NCBI GenBank assembly: GCA_900542275.1
Contig: UQMW01000029.1
Coordinates: 1-27,035 of the forward strand
Source of the DNA: an uncultured Collinsella sp.
Lineage (GTDB): Bacteria > Actinomycetota > Coriobacteriia > Coriobacteriales > Coriobacteriaceae
Reading direction: 5' to 3'
DNA length: 27,035 bases
The stretch's first letter is position 1. The number at the start of each line of letters is the position of its first letter. A program made the translations under genes and the position numbers. The notes beneath the pieces are model-generated. The model searched no databases. It saw only the letters and a list, made by a program, of their open reading frames with translations, and had not been told where the DNA came from. Below, piece after piece: positions 7,103-19,000 of the stretch.

Positions 7103-8194
7103 ATGGCACGCCCGCTAGCAGGGCAAACGCAAACGATGAGTGGCATGGACCGACATAGCGAGCTCCAGCAGCACAAGACGGCGGCCGAGTACCGCCAAGC
7201 TGCCGACGAGCATGTGCGGACCCTCAAGGATTTCTGGAAGGATTTCCTGGTGAGCGGTCTGTTTGTGCTGGCCGCCATCGTTGCCATCTTTGCATGCCTG
7301 GCCTGGTTTGCCGCGAATAACCGAGTGAGTGCCACGGGGAGTACGATCGGGGCGAAGGGCCCACGGTTTGTGCTCTCGGGAACGCAGGGCGGCACAGCAG
7401 GTAAGTACGACGCCCAGGACAACTACGCGTCGGACAGTACAAGCCTTGCCGTGAACAATCTTTTCAACCTCAATAACATGAGTGCCGATGGCAGTCTTTC
7501 TCCGGGGTCGGCGGGCCAGCTTCAGCTCAACGTCAAGCCGCTCTGCAACGACCTGCACGATATTACGGTGGAGATGACCTGGGAGATTTCTGTCCAGACG
7601 AGCGTTGCGGGCACGGACGGCACTGCTACGGACGCATCGAAAAATGAAGAGATCATCAACTCGCTTAAAAATCTGGTGCGCGGCCATATCTTGGTTTTCC
7701 AGGGCAAAGACACCTCTGGCTTTTACTCCAATCCGCTGGTTCCCACGACAACCACGGTGACCCAGGACGGAGCGAGCGTCACCGTCATCACACAGAGCTT
7801 TACCATTCCGGCGAAGAGCTTTCGTGCTGAGGGCTCAAACAATACGACCGAAACCGTCACCAAAACCCTCTACTGGATTTGGCCGGAGCAGTTCAAGAGC
7901 TATGTTCGCACGGGCAACGCCGGCTACGGTGGCAACCTTTTCGCTAACACAGGCGACGAGGGGGGATACACGACCCTCGTCGGCGACATCAACAATAACC
8001 ACGCGTGCTATTTCCGCGCCGATAGCACGAGCGTGCCAGGTCAGGCGCCTAGCGCGGTTCCGCCTGTCGGAGCCGGCATGTCCTCTGCGGATGTGGAAAC
8101 CTGCGCCAATTATTACAACAACGCCGACGAGATTATCGGCAAGAACGTCAAGTACATTCGCGTGCGCTTTACCGCCAAGGAGGCGGATAAATAA
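7103..8194 (+). CDS. Membrane-anchored or secreted surface protein 1 (SipW-type-like)
   Basis: I do not recognise a named family. The 363 residues comprise a charged cytoplasmic N-terminus (about 50), one hydrophobic segment FLVSGLFVLAAIVAIFACL (about residues 49-67) ending in AWFAANNRVSATG, and a roughly 290-residue exported domain rich in Thr, Ser and Asn. The long leader followed by WF-x-x-N at the exit side resembles SipW-dependent signal peptides of TasA/camelysin-type fibre proteins, and YWIWPEQ recalls their conserved WPF motif; this is a pattern-level inference. The first of a four-gene run, its stop abuts the next ATG. The start is uncertain: GGAAAGG touches the ATG at 7103, and in-frame ATGs at 7136 and 7145 would shorten only the cytoplasmic tail. 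Confidence 0.72.
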   Translation: MARPLAGQTQTMSGMDRHSELQQHKTAAEYRQAADEHVRTLKDFWKDFLVSGLFVLAAIVAIFACLAWFAANNRVSATGSTIGAKGPRFVLSGTQGGTAGKYDAQDNYASDSTSLAVNNLFNLNNMSADGSLSPGSAGQLQLNVKPLCNDLHDITVEMTWEISVQTSVAGTDGTATDASKNEEIINSLKNLVRGHILVFQGKDTSGFYSNPLVPTTTTVTQDGASVTVITQSFTIPAKSFRAEGSNNTTETVTKTLYWIWPEQFKSYVRTGNAGYGGNLFANTGDEGGYTTLVGDINNNHACYFRADSTSVPGQAPSAVPPVGAGMSSADVETCANYYNNADEIIGKNVKYIRVRFTAKEADK

Positions 8195-9034
8195 ATGGAC
8201 GAGCAGCTTAATGCCCGCGAGCAGGGCGATATCAAACACAACGAAGGAGCGGCAAACCCCGGCGGCAACGGGTTCGGCTCGCACGGCGAAGCGCGTCCGG
8301 CTGGCCGCATCGAGCGTATCAAGGCTTGGGTGAGCGGCCACCGTCGCGAATCCCTTGCCATCATGGGCTTGCTTACCGTGCTTCTCGTGTTGCTGGGATT
8401 GACGCTCGGATGGTTCGTCGATGCCAATCGCGGCTCCACCGTCGGCAAGATCAAGGAGCCGGCAGAGCTCAAAGTGCTGGGCCCCAACGCTACGGCAACA
8501 GAGCAGATCGACCTGAGCTACAACCCCGAATACGGCGATACCAAGACTGGCAACACGGTGACGCTCAAGCGCGCGTTTTGCGTGCAAACGGGCGGTGACG
8601 GTTTTGAGCTGCAACTCGCGAATACGACCAACATTACAGGTCTCACTATTGAGCTGTACAGAGCCGAGAACACGTCTGCGCTCCAGACGCCCGACGTGAG
8701 CGGTACCGCAGACGGCAAATCTTATAGCTGGAAAGCAACCGGAGAGAACCTGCTTACGAGCTTCGAATATATCAACAAGGAGAACGACGGTCTGGCAGCC
8801 GTGCCGGGCGAGGGCGCAAGCGACCCTACGTTCAAGGACTATCAAAACGTCCAGCGCAACGCGCGCCCGCTCTACCGATACAAGAAATTCGGCAAGAGCG
8901 AACTCAACGCTAAGACGCTCGACGGCTCGACTGACAATGACACGCTCAACTTTATCATCAAGCTTTCGTGGGACGAGAGCGCCAAAGAGACCGATGTGAT
9001 CTACCTGATCGCGCGCAACACGAGCGGTAAGTAG
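8195..9034 (+). CDS. Membrane-anchored or secreted surface protein 2 (SipW-type-like)
   Basis: 279 residues of unknown function. A hydrophilic N-terminus of about 50 residues leads to a hydrophobic segment LAIMGLLTVLLVLLGLTLG (about 53-71), followed by WFVDANRGST, the same WF-x-x-N exit signature as the upstream protein. The exported part carries FCVQTGGDGFELQLANTTNITGL-like beta strands, and near the end LSWDESAKETDVIYLIA. The same layout as its neighbours suggests a second subunit of one assembly. The ATG follows the upstream stop without a gap and uses AAGGAGG (8177-8183), which lies inside the upstream gene, so translation is probably coupled. Whether the hydrophobic segment is cleaved or stays as an anchor cannot be decided from sequence; no signal peptidase gene is in the window. 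Confidence 0.72.
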   Translation: MDEQLNAREQGDIKHNEGAANPGGNGFGSHGEARPAGRIERIKAWVSGHRRESLAIMGLLTVLLVLLGLTLGWFVDANRGSTVGKIKEPAELKVLGPNATATEQIDLSYNPEYGDTKTGNTVTLKRAFCVQTGGDGFELQLANTTNITGLTIELYRAENTSALQTPDVSGTADGKSYSWKATGENLLTSFEYINKENDGLAAVPGEGASDPTFKDYQNVQRNARPLYRYKKFGKSELNAKTLDGSTDNDTLNFIIKLSWDESAKETDVIYLIARNTSGK

Positions 9035-9048
9035 GAGAGGGGGCGCAC

Positions 9049-9993
9049 ATGGAGAAGCGAGAGAAGCAGCAGGATGCCGAGCGCGAGCAGCTGGCAAAAA
9101 GCAAGAGCCTAGCCAAGAATAAGCTGGTTGTGGCAGCAATCGCACTTGCTTGCGCCGTGGCGCTCGTGACGGGTGGTTACTTTACCTATTCCGCCTACAC
9201 CGCCAACGGATTTCTAAAGTCCGTCGCCGCAACGGGCACCGCGCAGAGCCTGTTTGCGAGCGACCTGCTCACGGGCTATATGAGTGCGCCTGGCAACGAC
9301 GAGCTCGACCGCGCCCAGCGCTCTGTTACGGTATATCCCAACAACAAGCAGTGCAGCTTCACCTTTAGCATCTATAACTATTTGCTGAGCAACAGCAACT
9401 TCTGCAACGATAAAAACGTGACGTATACCTTGACGGTCGAGGGGTATGGGCTCGATGGTGCCACGTGGAGCTATGCGCCCCAACCCGCCGGAAACGTCAA
9501 GCTTCCGGAGAATCAGCCTACCAAGAACGATTACACCGTGACCTTTCCTGAGGACAAGTTGGGACATGCCTACTTTGTGATTAAGGCCATGGTTGTTTCG
9601 AAGGAGAGCCCCGGCACCGAGCTCACCTGTCTGGCGGCGAAAGTCGTGCCGTCAAAGAAGGCCGAGGTCAAAACCGCTGCGGTTGAGGGCGCGCTGGTTG
9701 ATGAGGCTGGCAAGTTTGCTGATTACGCTGCGTACAACTACCGTGTGACGGTTACGGGCGCACCGGCAAACGTCACGCTCACGTGGGGGGAGAACGTGGA
9801 GATCGATCCGTTCTTCGAGACCAACCATGGTGTGACGGCGGATAAAACAAATCACACGGTTACGTTCACCATGGAGCCTGGCTCGATGATCGTCAACTTT
9901 TACCGAGCGGACGGCAAGACGCCCGGTGACTGGGGTGACCTGGGCATTAGGGTGAGCGGAACTACCCTGACGGGCACGACGGAGACTCAATAA
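9049..9993 (+). CDS. Membrane-anchored or secreted surface protein 3 (SipW-type-like)
   Basis: 314 residues. A very charged N-terminus (EKREKQQDAEREQ) precedes a hydrophobic segment LVVAAIALACAVALVTGGYF (about 27-46) and the sequence TYSAYTANGF. The exported region begins with SLFASDLLTGY and contains FTFSIYNY and VTYTLTVEGYG, which look like Ig/jelly-roll strands. Residues 205-314 form a separable second beta domain with VTVTGAPANVTLTWGENV. No enzyme motif is visible. It is the third of three similarly built proteins and lies 14 bases after the previous stop with a GGAGAGGGGG ribosome site. I infer a structural surface role from architecture and from the giant exported protein that follows. 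A short attenuator-like hairpin overlaps its stop codon. Confidence 0.72.
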   Translation: MEKREKQQDAEREQLAKSKSLAKNKLVVAAIALACAVALVTGGYFTYSAYTANGFLKSVAATGTAQSLFASDLLTGYMSAPGNDELDRAQRSVTVYPNNKQCSFTFSIYNYLLSNSNFCNDKNVTYTLTVEGYGLDGATWSYAPQPAGNVKLPENQPTKNDYTVTFPEDKLGHAYFVIKAMVVSKESPGTELTCLAAKVVPSKKAEVKTAAVEGALVDEAGKFADYAAYNYRVTVTGAPANVTLTWGENVEIDPFFETNHGVTADKTNHTVTFTMEPGSMIVNFYRADGKTPGDWGDLGIRVSGTTLTGTTETQ

Positions 9994-10012
9994 CTCTGGA
10001 AGCAGAGTTTTT
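9992..10012 (+). terminator. Weak terminator or attenuator before the giant gene
   Basis: Stem AACTCTG (9992-9998) / CAGAGTT (10003-10009) with a GAAG loop continues into TTT, so five T in a row end the structure. It overlaps the stop of the third small gene and lies 21 bases before the next ATG. At seven pairs it is probably leaky, allowing the giant gene to be expressed at a lower level. Confidence 0.5.
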
Positions 10013-10033
10013 AGGATAAGAGGTACGGAATCG

Positions 10034-13000
10034 ATGAGAACGGCAAAGCGCATACTCGCAGAGTTCATGACGGTGGTCATGGTGCTCCAGGCATGTTCGC
10101 CCACGGTCGCCGCCGTGGCGGCAGGCTGGCAGAACATCTCGAGCGAGATTGCCACCGCGGCTGCGGAGGCATCGGACGCAGCCGAGAGCGGCGAGACCAA
10201 GAGCGATGTCACGACCGGGTCTGGGTCGAGTGATACCGGCGCCGAAAGCGACAGTGCTGGGGATGACGCGGCGAAGGATGACGCGGCGAAGGATGACGCT
10301 GCAGCAGGCGATACCACCGATAACGCTACGGGTTCCGATTCCACGGGCGACCAGACGGAAGGCGACGATGCCGCTGACGATGCCGCCGCTGACGACGCCG
10401 AGCAAGATGCCGATGATGCGACTTCGGAGGACGCTGAGGACCAGGCGGGTGCGACGATTACAAATCTCGATGAGCTTGTCGAGCTGCTCGAGGCGAACGG
10501 CGCGGAAAACATCGTACGCAAAGACGACAGGAGCGGAATCCGAAGCCTTGATGTCAAGTCGTCGGAGGCGTTCGCCGTCCTGTCTAACGCCGACGCTTCG
10601 CTTTACTATGATGCGCAGATCAAGGTTATCATCACGGGCGATGCGAAGCTCACCGAGTCGGCTAAGAACGGCATGTCTTTCCAGGGCCTTGGCAGTGATG
10701 AGCATCCGTTTGAAGGCAAAATCTATAGGTCGTTGAATGGCGTTGATAGCCCTGTTGAGCTTACGTCTAACCGGACGGTTTTCAATAACTTCAAACTGAC
10801 TGACCAAAACAATACGGTCAAGATAAAGTGGATAGGCGCAACTACCTATAGCGCGCCGATGGTCGCTACGAAGGTCAGCGGTGGGGGCAAGACGCTCAAC
10901 GCTGTGGTCAACATCGCAGATCCCGTAGGTACCGGCGGGACGGATACGACTTCCGCTCTGACGGCGCCCCTTTTGGGTGAGGCGATGGGTGACCTTACTA
11001 CAGAGGTCACCTATGGCCCTGCCGGTTCTCTCGAGAAGCTCAACGTAAATGCAGCGGGAAACATCGGTCTTTTAGCGAATACAGTCAAGAGCGGAACCTT
11101 TACGGTGGGGTCTGTTAAGTTTCCCGCTAGCCTTGCCGCGGGCGGTGTCGTCGAGACGAGCTCCGGTAATGCCGGTCTGCTCGTAGGCACGGTCGAGGAT
11201 GGCGCGACTTTGAACGTCGGCACCCTTAATGTTCCCGCTGCTACCGTTCAGTCTGCAAGCGGTTCCGCCGGTGGTGTCGCAGGTCTCGTCGGTTCGAACA
11301 CAGGCGCCACAGTCAACGTCACGGAGGCTCTCGACCTGCACATGCTCACCGTCAAGGGCACCACCGCCAGTGGCGGCTTCATCGGTAAGGCGACCAGGCT
11401 CGCGCTGGGCGCGGACAACAAGAAGTTCACCTGTCCCGCCAACGTCGGCGATGCGAACAGCAAAAGTTCCGGCGGCTTCATCGGCGACGTTAGTTTTGCC
11501 GGCCCGGTCGAGTTTGCCAACAACGACCAAATCGATACGGGCGAGGGCGTGAATCTTGGCCAAAGTGGGGACACGGGCGCGGGCGGCGTGTTCGGTCTCC
11601 TGGACACAACGAACGGCGATGTCGCAATATCAGGTGGCTCGTATACTAGCAAACTGGTGACGGGCTCCAGCTCCATCTATGGCGGTCTGGTCGGTAGAGT
11701 TCAGGATGTGACCAACACAGAGAAGTCGAACAACACCCTTCATATAAAGACGGGTGCCGCGGGCAACCGCTGTTCGGTTGATACTACATGCAGCGTCGCG
11801 CCGCGACTGGCAGGAGGCCTGGTCGGCTGGGTGGCAAAGAGCAACAATACTGGAGGCGTTGTAATCGTTGACGGCGCGGACGTCACGTGCCATTCTCCAA
11901 AAGCCAATGGAAAGAACTGCGGGTTTGGCGGTGTTGTTGGCGCCTTGGATAGCGGCTATAGCGTGGGCGGGCGTTCGCGTTTTGGAATTCTGGACTGCGG
12001 GGACGTTCGCGTTGAAACTGATAAAAACGAATCAATCGCATGTGGTGCCGGAATTGTGGGTTCGGCATGGAACGGCGTCTTGCGCTTGCGTGGGACTACC
12101 GATTTATCCGATTGCAAGCTCGAGGCCAACGGTAATACCAGCCAAATTCTTAGATCCTTGGATGGATGCGCCCCATTGGTGTTTGCTCTAGGTTCAGGCT
12201 CGGATGCTGAGGCAACGAACGATAATTATTGGCTTTACAAACGTCCTGCTGCGGCGAGGATCGATGACCTGACCTATAACCAGGTTATCCGCCTGACCGG
12301 AGAGGAGGGCAAGCTCAGCAAGGATCTTATTAAACTTGATGAAAGCACCTTTTATCAGCCGTTGTGCAATCTGAGTGGTGCTCCAGATGCTGGCAGCAGT
12401 GCTGGCTACTCTTGGGGTTATCAGCTACGGTCCCAAAATGGTGACGGGAAGTCGGGTACATACCTCATTAATGATGCGGATACATTCGCATGCATTGCCA
12501 TGACGGTCCAAACGAACGGCTACTTTGGCGGTGTATTCGGCATCGGCACGGCTAATATTACGAGCTGGTATGGTAATAGTGGGAATGCTATCTCAATTAC
12601 TTCCGACATTGACCTGCGAGGTACAGGCCTTGAAGGTCTTGCATGTGATGGGTCCGGGCAAGTTAATGCCTTCGTAGGGGCTGTCGAGGGCAACCATCAT
12701 ACCGTTACCTTGGCGATTGGCGAACCTTACGGTACGCGCAACGGCAATGCGCTTGGCGCAAACGATTCGACTGAAGGCAACGGCAAGATTTACCGGCACA
12801 GCCGTCTGGGCCTCTTTGCCGCTATCGGCGGTGGCGCGACGGTGAATAACCTCACCGTCGATGGCGTTATGAAGTTCGATAACGGCTTAGGCGTCGACGC
12901 TGGCTCGCTTGCGGCAACTATCACTGGCAAGACAACGCTCAGCGGCGTTACGTGCAAGCCGAAAATCACCTGCGATGATACGTTCGGCAACGATGTCAAC

Positions 13001-16000
13001 ATTGGCGGCATTGCTGGTAGCGTGAGGGGTGGTGGAACCGTTACTTTCGGCAGCAGCAACATAAGTGGCAGCACGAAGGCGCAAGCGACCGTCAAAACGG
13101 GCGCTACCCTCAACGGCAACACGCGCATTGGCGGCGCTATCGGTTATGTGGCGGACGTTGTCGCTATCGTCAACGTGACGAGTCTCGAGGTCGGTGACGC
13201 GACCGCGAGCGAAAATGCGATTACCGCGGGCGACAGCGCGAGCAATAAGAAATCCCAGATTGGCGGCCTTATCGGCTGCATCACTCAGGGCACCGCGGCG
13301 AATACGACCAACGTCAACATCACAGGACTTACGTTCAATTCGTTCAGCATGACCGTTGGCAAGAACGGTGACGCGAAGAACGGCGCTGGCGGTCTTTTGG
13401 GCTACAGCTGGGGCAATACGGTTGTCACCATCGGGGATAGCGCAAACACCAGCGACAGCACGTATGCTCTCAAGACGAACAACGCTTCCATAACAGCAAA
13501 CAGCTCAGGTGAACTCGGCGGGCTCGTATATGCAGCCAGCGGTCACTGGGTTATCAACAACTATGCCATCGATCTTTCTGGTGCAACCATCAATGCCGAG
13601 AGCGCTACAACGCTTGGTCTGCTCATCGGTCGAGGCGGTAGGACGGAGAATTCCACAACATATGGAGTGGAAACTTATAGCGGCTTGTATCTGGAGAACA
13701 AGGCGGGTTGGGACACTGCATATAAGGTCAATGGTGTTGCTGCGGGCAATGGCGTGAAAATCAACAACACGGCAATCAAAAGCAACGACAATGCTACTTC
13801 GTTTGATGAATGGGTCGGCAACAGCACGAGGCCTGCCTATGGAAATAAAGACGCCAGCAAACTCATGGACGGCGAATGGAATGTCGTCGTTTCGCTTCAT
13901 ACCAAAGACGGCGTTAATGACGGCAAGCTCGACATGAGCGGAGAGCCGGGAAACGACAACAGCTATCGCAACCGTTCCGATTTCGGCAAGAACCACAACA
14001 CGAATGCCTGGACGAGGTATTACTACAACCTCGACAAAGCCTATGCGGCACTTGGGCAAGGCAGCTCCAAAATTAGCAAAATCGATACGGCGGAAAAGCT
14101 GCTCTTATGGTCTGCTTATCGCTATGCTCCAGCCGCAATTCGCTCGATGATTGTGCCGCAAGCGTTCAACGACGCCGTGGCCATCGGCGGCGAAAGCGGC
14201 AGAAGCGTCGAAATTGATTTGACGGGCTATAGTTACTATCCCACCCAGCCGAACGGAAAGGTGACGGTTGGTAATGCGACCATCACCTTCCATTACTCCG
14301 ACATCAAGGCCGAGCAGAAAAGCAACAAGCTGAACTCTGCTGCTACCCAGCACGAGAACATGCACTGCGGTCTTTTCCGAACGGTGGCAAATGGCGATCT
14401 TACGGTGAATGCCGTCACTTTGGGTGGCACTGTTGGGCCCGTTGTCAATGACGGGAGAAGCAAGAATGATATTGCCGCCGCGGGTGGAAGCTCTTCGGGC
14501 GCGCTGGTGTGTCGCTACGTGTATGGGTCTAACAATGGCACGACCACCACTATTAGAAAAATCTCGATTGATGGCCTTACGCTCAACAATTTGACCGTCG
14601 ATGGCGCTAGTGAGGCCACGGGCGCTGATGCTTATATGCCTCTGCTTATAAACGAGATGCAGACGTACGTGAACCTGAGCGCGAAGAACATCACGGCTAC
14701 GGGATACGGCCGCAACACCAAGGTGGCAACCTCACTTTTTGGAAGACTGGGCGTGGGTTCGAGTGCCGACCAGGTTACGGCGACGTTTGGTACCATCAAC
14801 GTGCCGAGTGCTACGAACAACGCCATCTTTACCCGTGCAAGCTTGCTTGAGAGCTTTGGCTACGGCGAGGGGAAGACCGGCTCGGCGGTGTATACCTTTA
14901 TAAAGGATGACCAGACAAACGATAAGGTCACATTCGGCAGCGAGATCGACTCGAAGGGCGAATACTCTGGTAAGCAACTCTGGTACTACAACGAGAGCAC
15001 CTATGGGACCCGCGCTGGCCTCGTCACCGTTGACAACAAAGAGGCAAATGCGGATACTCCGCAATTCGGTGGTTATCTCCCGTATGTGAAAAAGGGCAAT
15101 GTCAACGAAAACAAAGTCCAATACCATGAAATCAAAGTTAACCAGCGCGTGCCCAAGCTTACGACAGGCTGCGGCACCTATGGTGATCCCTATACCATAA
15201 CCAAGGCAACGGAGCTCAACACGGTTGCTGAGTACATCAATACTCAGAATCCAAGCGACGGCTGGGAAGTTACGATTGCGGCCGATCAGGAAACGCTATG
15301 CCAGCGCCGCTCGTCCAGCAAGGATGCTAGTAATGAAGTGACGTACGTCTACAAGCAGGCGAGCAAAACATGGGTGAGAATGATCGGGAACGACATCGAC
15401 CCCAATGACACGCTTGACGATACGACGATGCACAGCTATCTCCAGAGTGCCTACTACAGCATCGAGCCGGAGAACGACAAGGGGGAAAGCACTGACACGC
15501 TTGAGCTGGACGCTGCCGTTTTTCAGGGCTTGGGTAATAAAGATTACCCGTTCCGTGGCGTTATCGTTGGTAATCTGAGGGGCTCGTCGCAGGCAGCTAC
15601 GCAGGCGACTATCAAGATCCACAACTCCAAGGACACAGGTGCGCTTTCTGGGTTGATCCCGTATAGCTACGGTAGCGTTGTGAGTAATCTGAACATTGAA
15701 TACTCGGGCAAGGCGGCCTCTATTGCACATAAGAATAAAGACGCCTCTGGCGTGCCGGGCGCGTTTTTTGGCGGCGTGATCGGTTGCATCATGGGCGGTG
15801 ACAATATCATCGATGGCGTGTCGGTGAAAGCGTCTGGCGGCTTTAGCGTTGCTGGGGCAGCAGGCGATAATGGCGGCGCGCACCTTGTGCCCGTTGGCGG
15901 CTACGTTGGTGCTGTTGCGGGTGGCGGCGTCATCTTCCGCAACTCTTCCCGCGGCGACGGTGCCCTTAACGACTGGCATAGCGCTGGCGCTTCTCTCTAC

Positions 16001-19000
16001 GACAACCCATATGTTGGCCGCGTGATCGACGGCTATGCGTTCAGCGAGCTTACCGATGATAAGAGTCTCGACAACACTGATCGTAACTACAAGGTGAACA
16101 ATCTGGATACTTCGAAGACGGGGTGCATCAAGACGGATGCGACGCAGGGCCGCTATAGGGGAGACGACGCCAATAGCTCTGCGATAACCACAACCGTCAA
16201 TGACTCGCAGGGACTGCTCGTACTCTCGGCCATCATCAGCAGCGGTGCGGCCGGCGGTTCGGCGAATACGAATACCACGAACGATGCGTATGGAACGTAT
16301 GCGGGCTCGCGTGCCTACATGGGCGGCAACAACGCAAAGGGAGTGTACCAATTCGGCAACAAGCAATACGGCAAAGTTCGCAACGCGAGCTATACACATG
16401 TTGGAAGGCCGGCGAGTGCCGCTGAAGACTTTGCTAATGCGATAAGCGATGACATGAAAAGCCCCGGTATCCAGTTAGAGGGTAACGCGCTTGGCTACGC
16501 AGGCGATGGCTCGGGCGTTAACTCCCCCTACCTAGTAAAGAAATACGCAACGTGGCAGACGGGTAACATCTGCGCCGCGCAGGTCTCGGGAATGGATTTG
16601 CAGTTCAAAGCGGGTGAAACCTACGACATGACTACTTATGGCACGGGTTACACGGGTCTTTCGGGCCGCTACTACTCAAACGCATGCGCATCCGGTAAGG
16701 GCGCCGACCGCGATCGCATCGTGCCGCTTGTTGCGTGCATCAACGGTAACGGTGCAACAATTAAGGTCGGTAGCAAAGAGGCCAGCAAGGTATATGGGGT
16801 CACGGAGTACGCCGATGATAATTACAAACTCACCGGAGTGGGCGCTCTCTTTGGTACCGTAACGTATACCTCGACCAACGTGTTGGATAGCATCGGCACT
16901 CCGGCAACGGACGGCGCTGCTGCTACGGGCAACGGCGGCTATACCGTCCAGAACCTAAAGTTCGATGACTGCAATATTTCTCTTACGTATATCAATGCAG
17001 CCGGCGCCTCCAGTGGTGCGGGTAATGAGCAGGTTGGCGTCGGTCTGCTTGCGGGTACTACGGCGAACGCGAGCTCGCTGGCAGATTACGGCAAATATGC
17101 AGGAATTACCACGAATAGCTGCAGGGTGAATGGCCCCAATAACGTTGGCGGATTGCTCGGCGCATCCGGCTATGGTAGCCGCAGGACTGATAAAGATACA
17201 ACTTTGCTGGTGAATCGTAACGACACCTCAAATTCGAACACGCGCTATTCTCCGGTCAAGCTTTACGATTGCTCTTATAGCAACATGGACATTTCTGGCG
17301 TGCAAAACGTCGGCGGCTTCGTCGGCAAGCTGAACCAAAATTCCGCTGGTGGCGTTTGGGCAAAAACGAATATGCCTATTGCCGAGAGTTCCACAATTAT
17401 GTCAACTGCTGCCAGCGCAAGGACCGGCGGTATCGTGGGTCTTGCCGGAGGTGGTTTCCTGGTGAACACCGATGACGCTGGAACGCCTTCGCAGGGTGCC
17501 GGAAAGGCGGAGATCAGCAATGTCACGCTTCAGCCGGCAGCATCGAGCGCGACCGAGGGGACCGGCGGCCTTATCGGAAGGTCCGAAAATGGAATCGTGT
17601 CTGTCTACAATCTGTGCATCCATGGCGACGTGCAGAATAAAACGGTATTTGGTGTTAGAGGATCGAATAATCTTAAGTACGTTGCTGGTGCAGTCGGCGA
17701 AGCAGCTTCGGGCGGTGCATTTAAGTTCGATAGCTGTGTAATAAAAGACATCTATCTTGGTGCTCGTGAGTGCTCTGCCGGTTTAATCGGTGATCTGAAA
17801 GGTGGGTGTGCCCTCGAGGTCAAGAATTCAACTATCACTGGACTGGTCGTCGATGGTTCGTATTCTGGTGGTGTTGTTGGCTCGATCGGTAACACGGCGA
17901 ACTCTGTCACGCTTTTGAACTCGACCATTGGCGAGAATAACTTTACCGGTAGCAAGAACGCTGCATGGAACTCATCGCTGGGAAGTTGTTCTGGTGGCGT
18001 GTCTGGCGATGGCCGTGGCTCATTTAGGCTCGTAAATGTGCTCATGGATCGCAATATCTTTGGGGCGCAAACTAGCCAGGGCTATTTGTTCGGAAATAGT
18101 TCATCCGCTGATCTCGTCAACGTTTTTGTCGCAGGAATTGCCATTAGACCAAACAGTGCGAGTGAATCGCTCAAGCTGATGCGCAATTCTTCCGGCACCG
18201 ACGACCTTAAAAAAGTGAACAAAAAGTCATACATCGCATTTGCTGCCTATGAAGACAAGCTTTCCGATGCCAAGGGCGCGACACTGTATGGCAACGATGC
18301 TGCGAACGGCAATGTGACGGTGGCCGTTTCGCCCTACGTCACGACGAGTCCGACGAGTGGCCTTGTTGTGCGCGCCTCCGATGCTGACACGGCCGGCCGT
18401 TATCTGTTCGGCGACGGCATGAACGTTGGCCTTGCCACGGCCATCCAGAATCCGTCGAGCCCCGGCGTTGCCAACCGTTATACCTACACCAACATCGGCG
18501 GCATCAATGACGATGGCGCCTATCAAAATACGTCGAGCTATAACGCCAAATCCGTGGCGAGCATGTTCAATGCGAATAACGATGCAAGCGACAGCAAGGT
18601 TGCAACGGATTTTCCCGTTTTGGTGATCTCGGGTACCGATAATACGACGGCCAAGAGCTATCTAAACATCATCACGAACGGCGGCTTCTCTGACGCTTGC
18701 AGATTGAATAACGAGAATGGCACCAATCCGCACGTGACGGCCAAAGCAGATGTTTTCCAACTCAAGGATGGTGTGTTCGTTAAGGACGATGACGCGTCGA
18801 ACAATCCCACGCTTCGCGTAGTGAACAACGGCAAGAACAATATGTCGTTTAGCCCAAGCTCCGATTGGGACAACGGCAAGGGCCGCTTTACGCTCCTGAC
18901 CGTTACCTTTACCGAGGCGGGTCAGAGCTACAACGTTCAGGTGCCGATCGTCGTTAAGCGCAAGCTCGAGATTGATTTCGCTGCAACGTATGATTACGGC

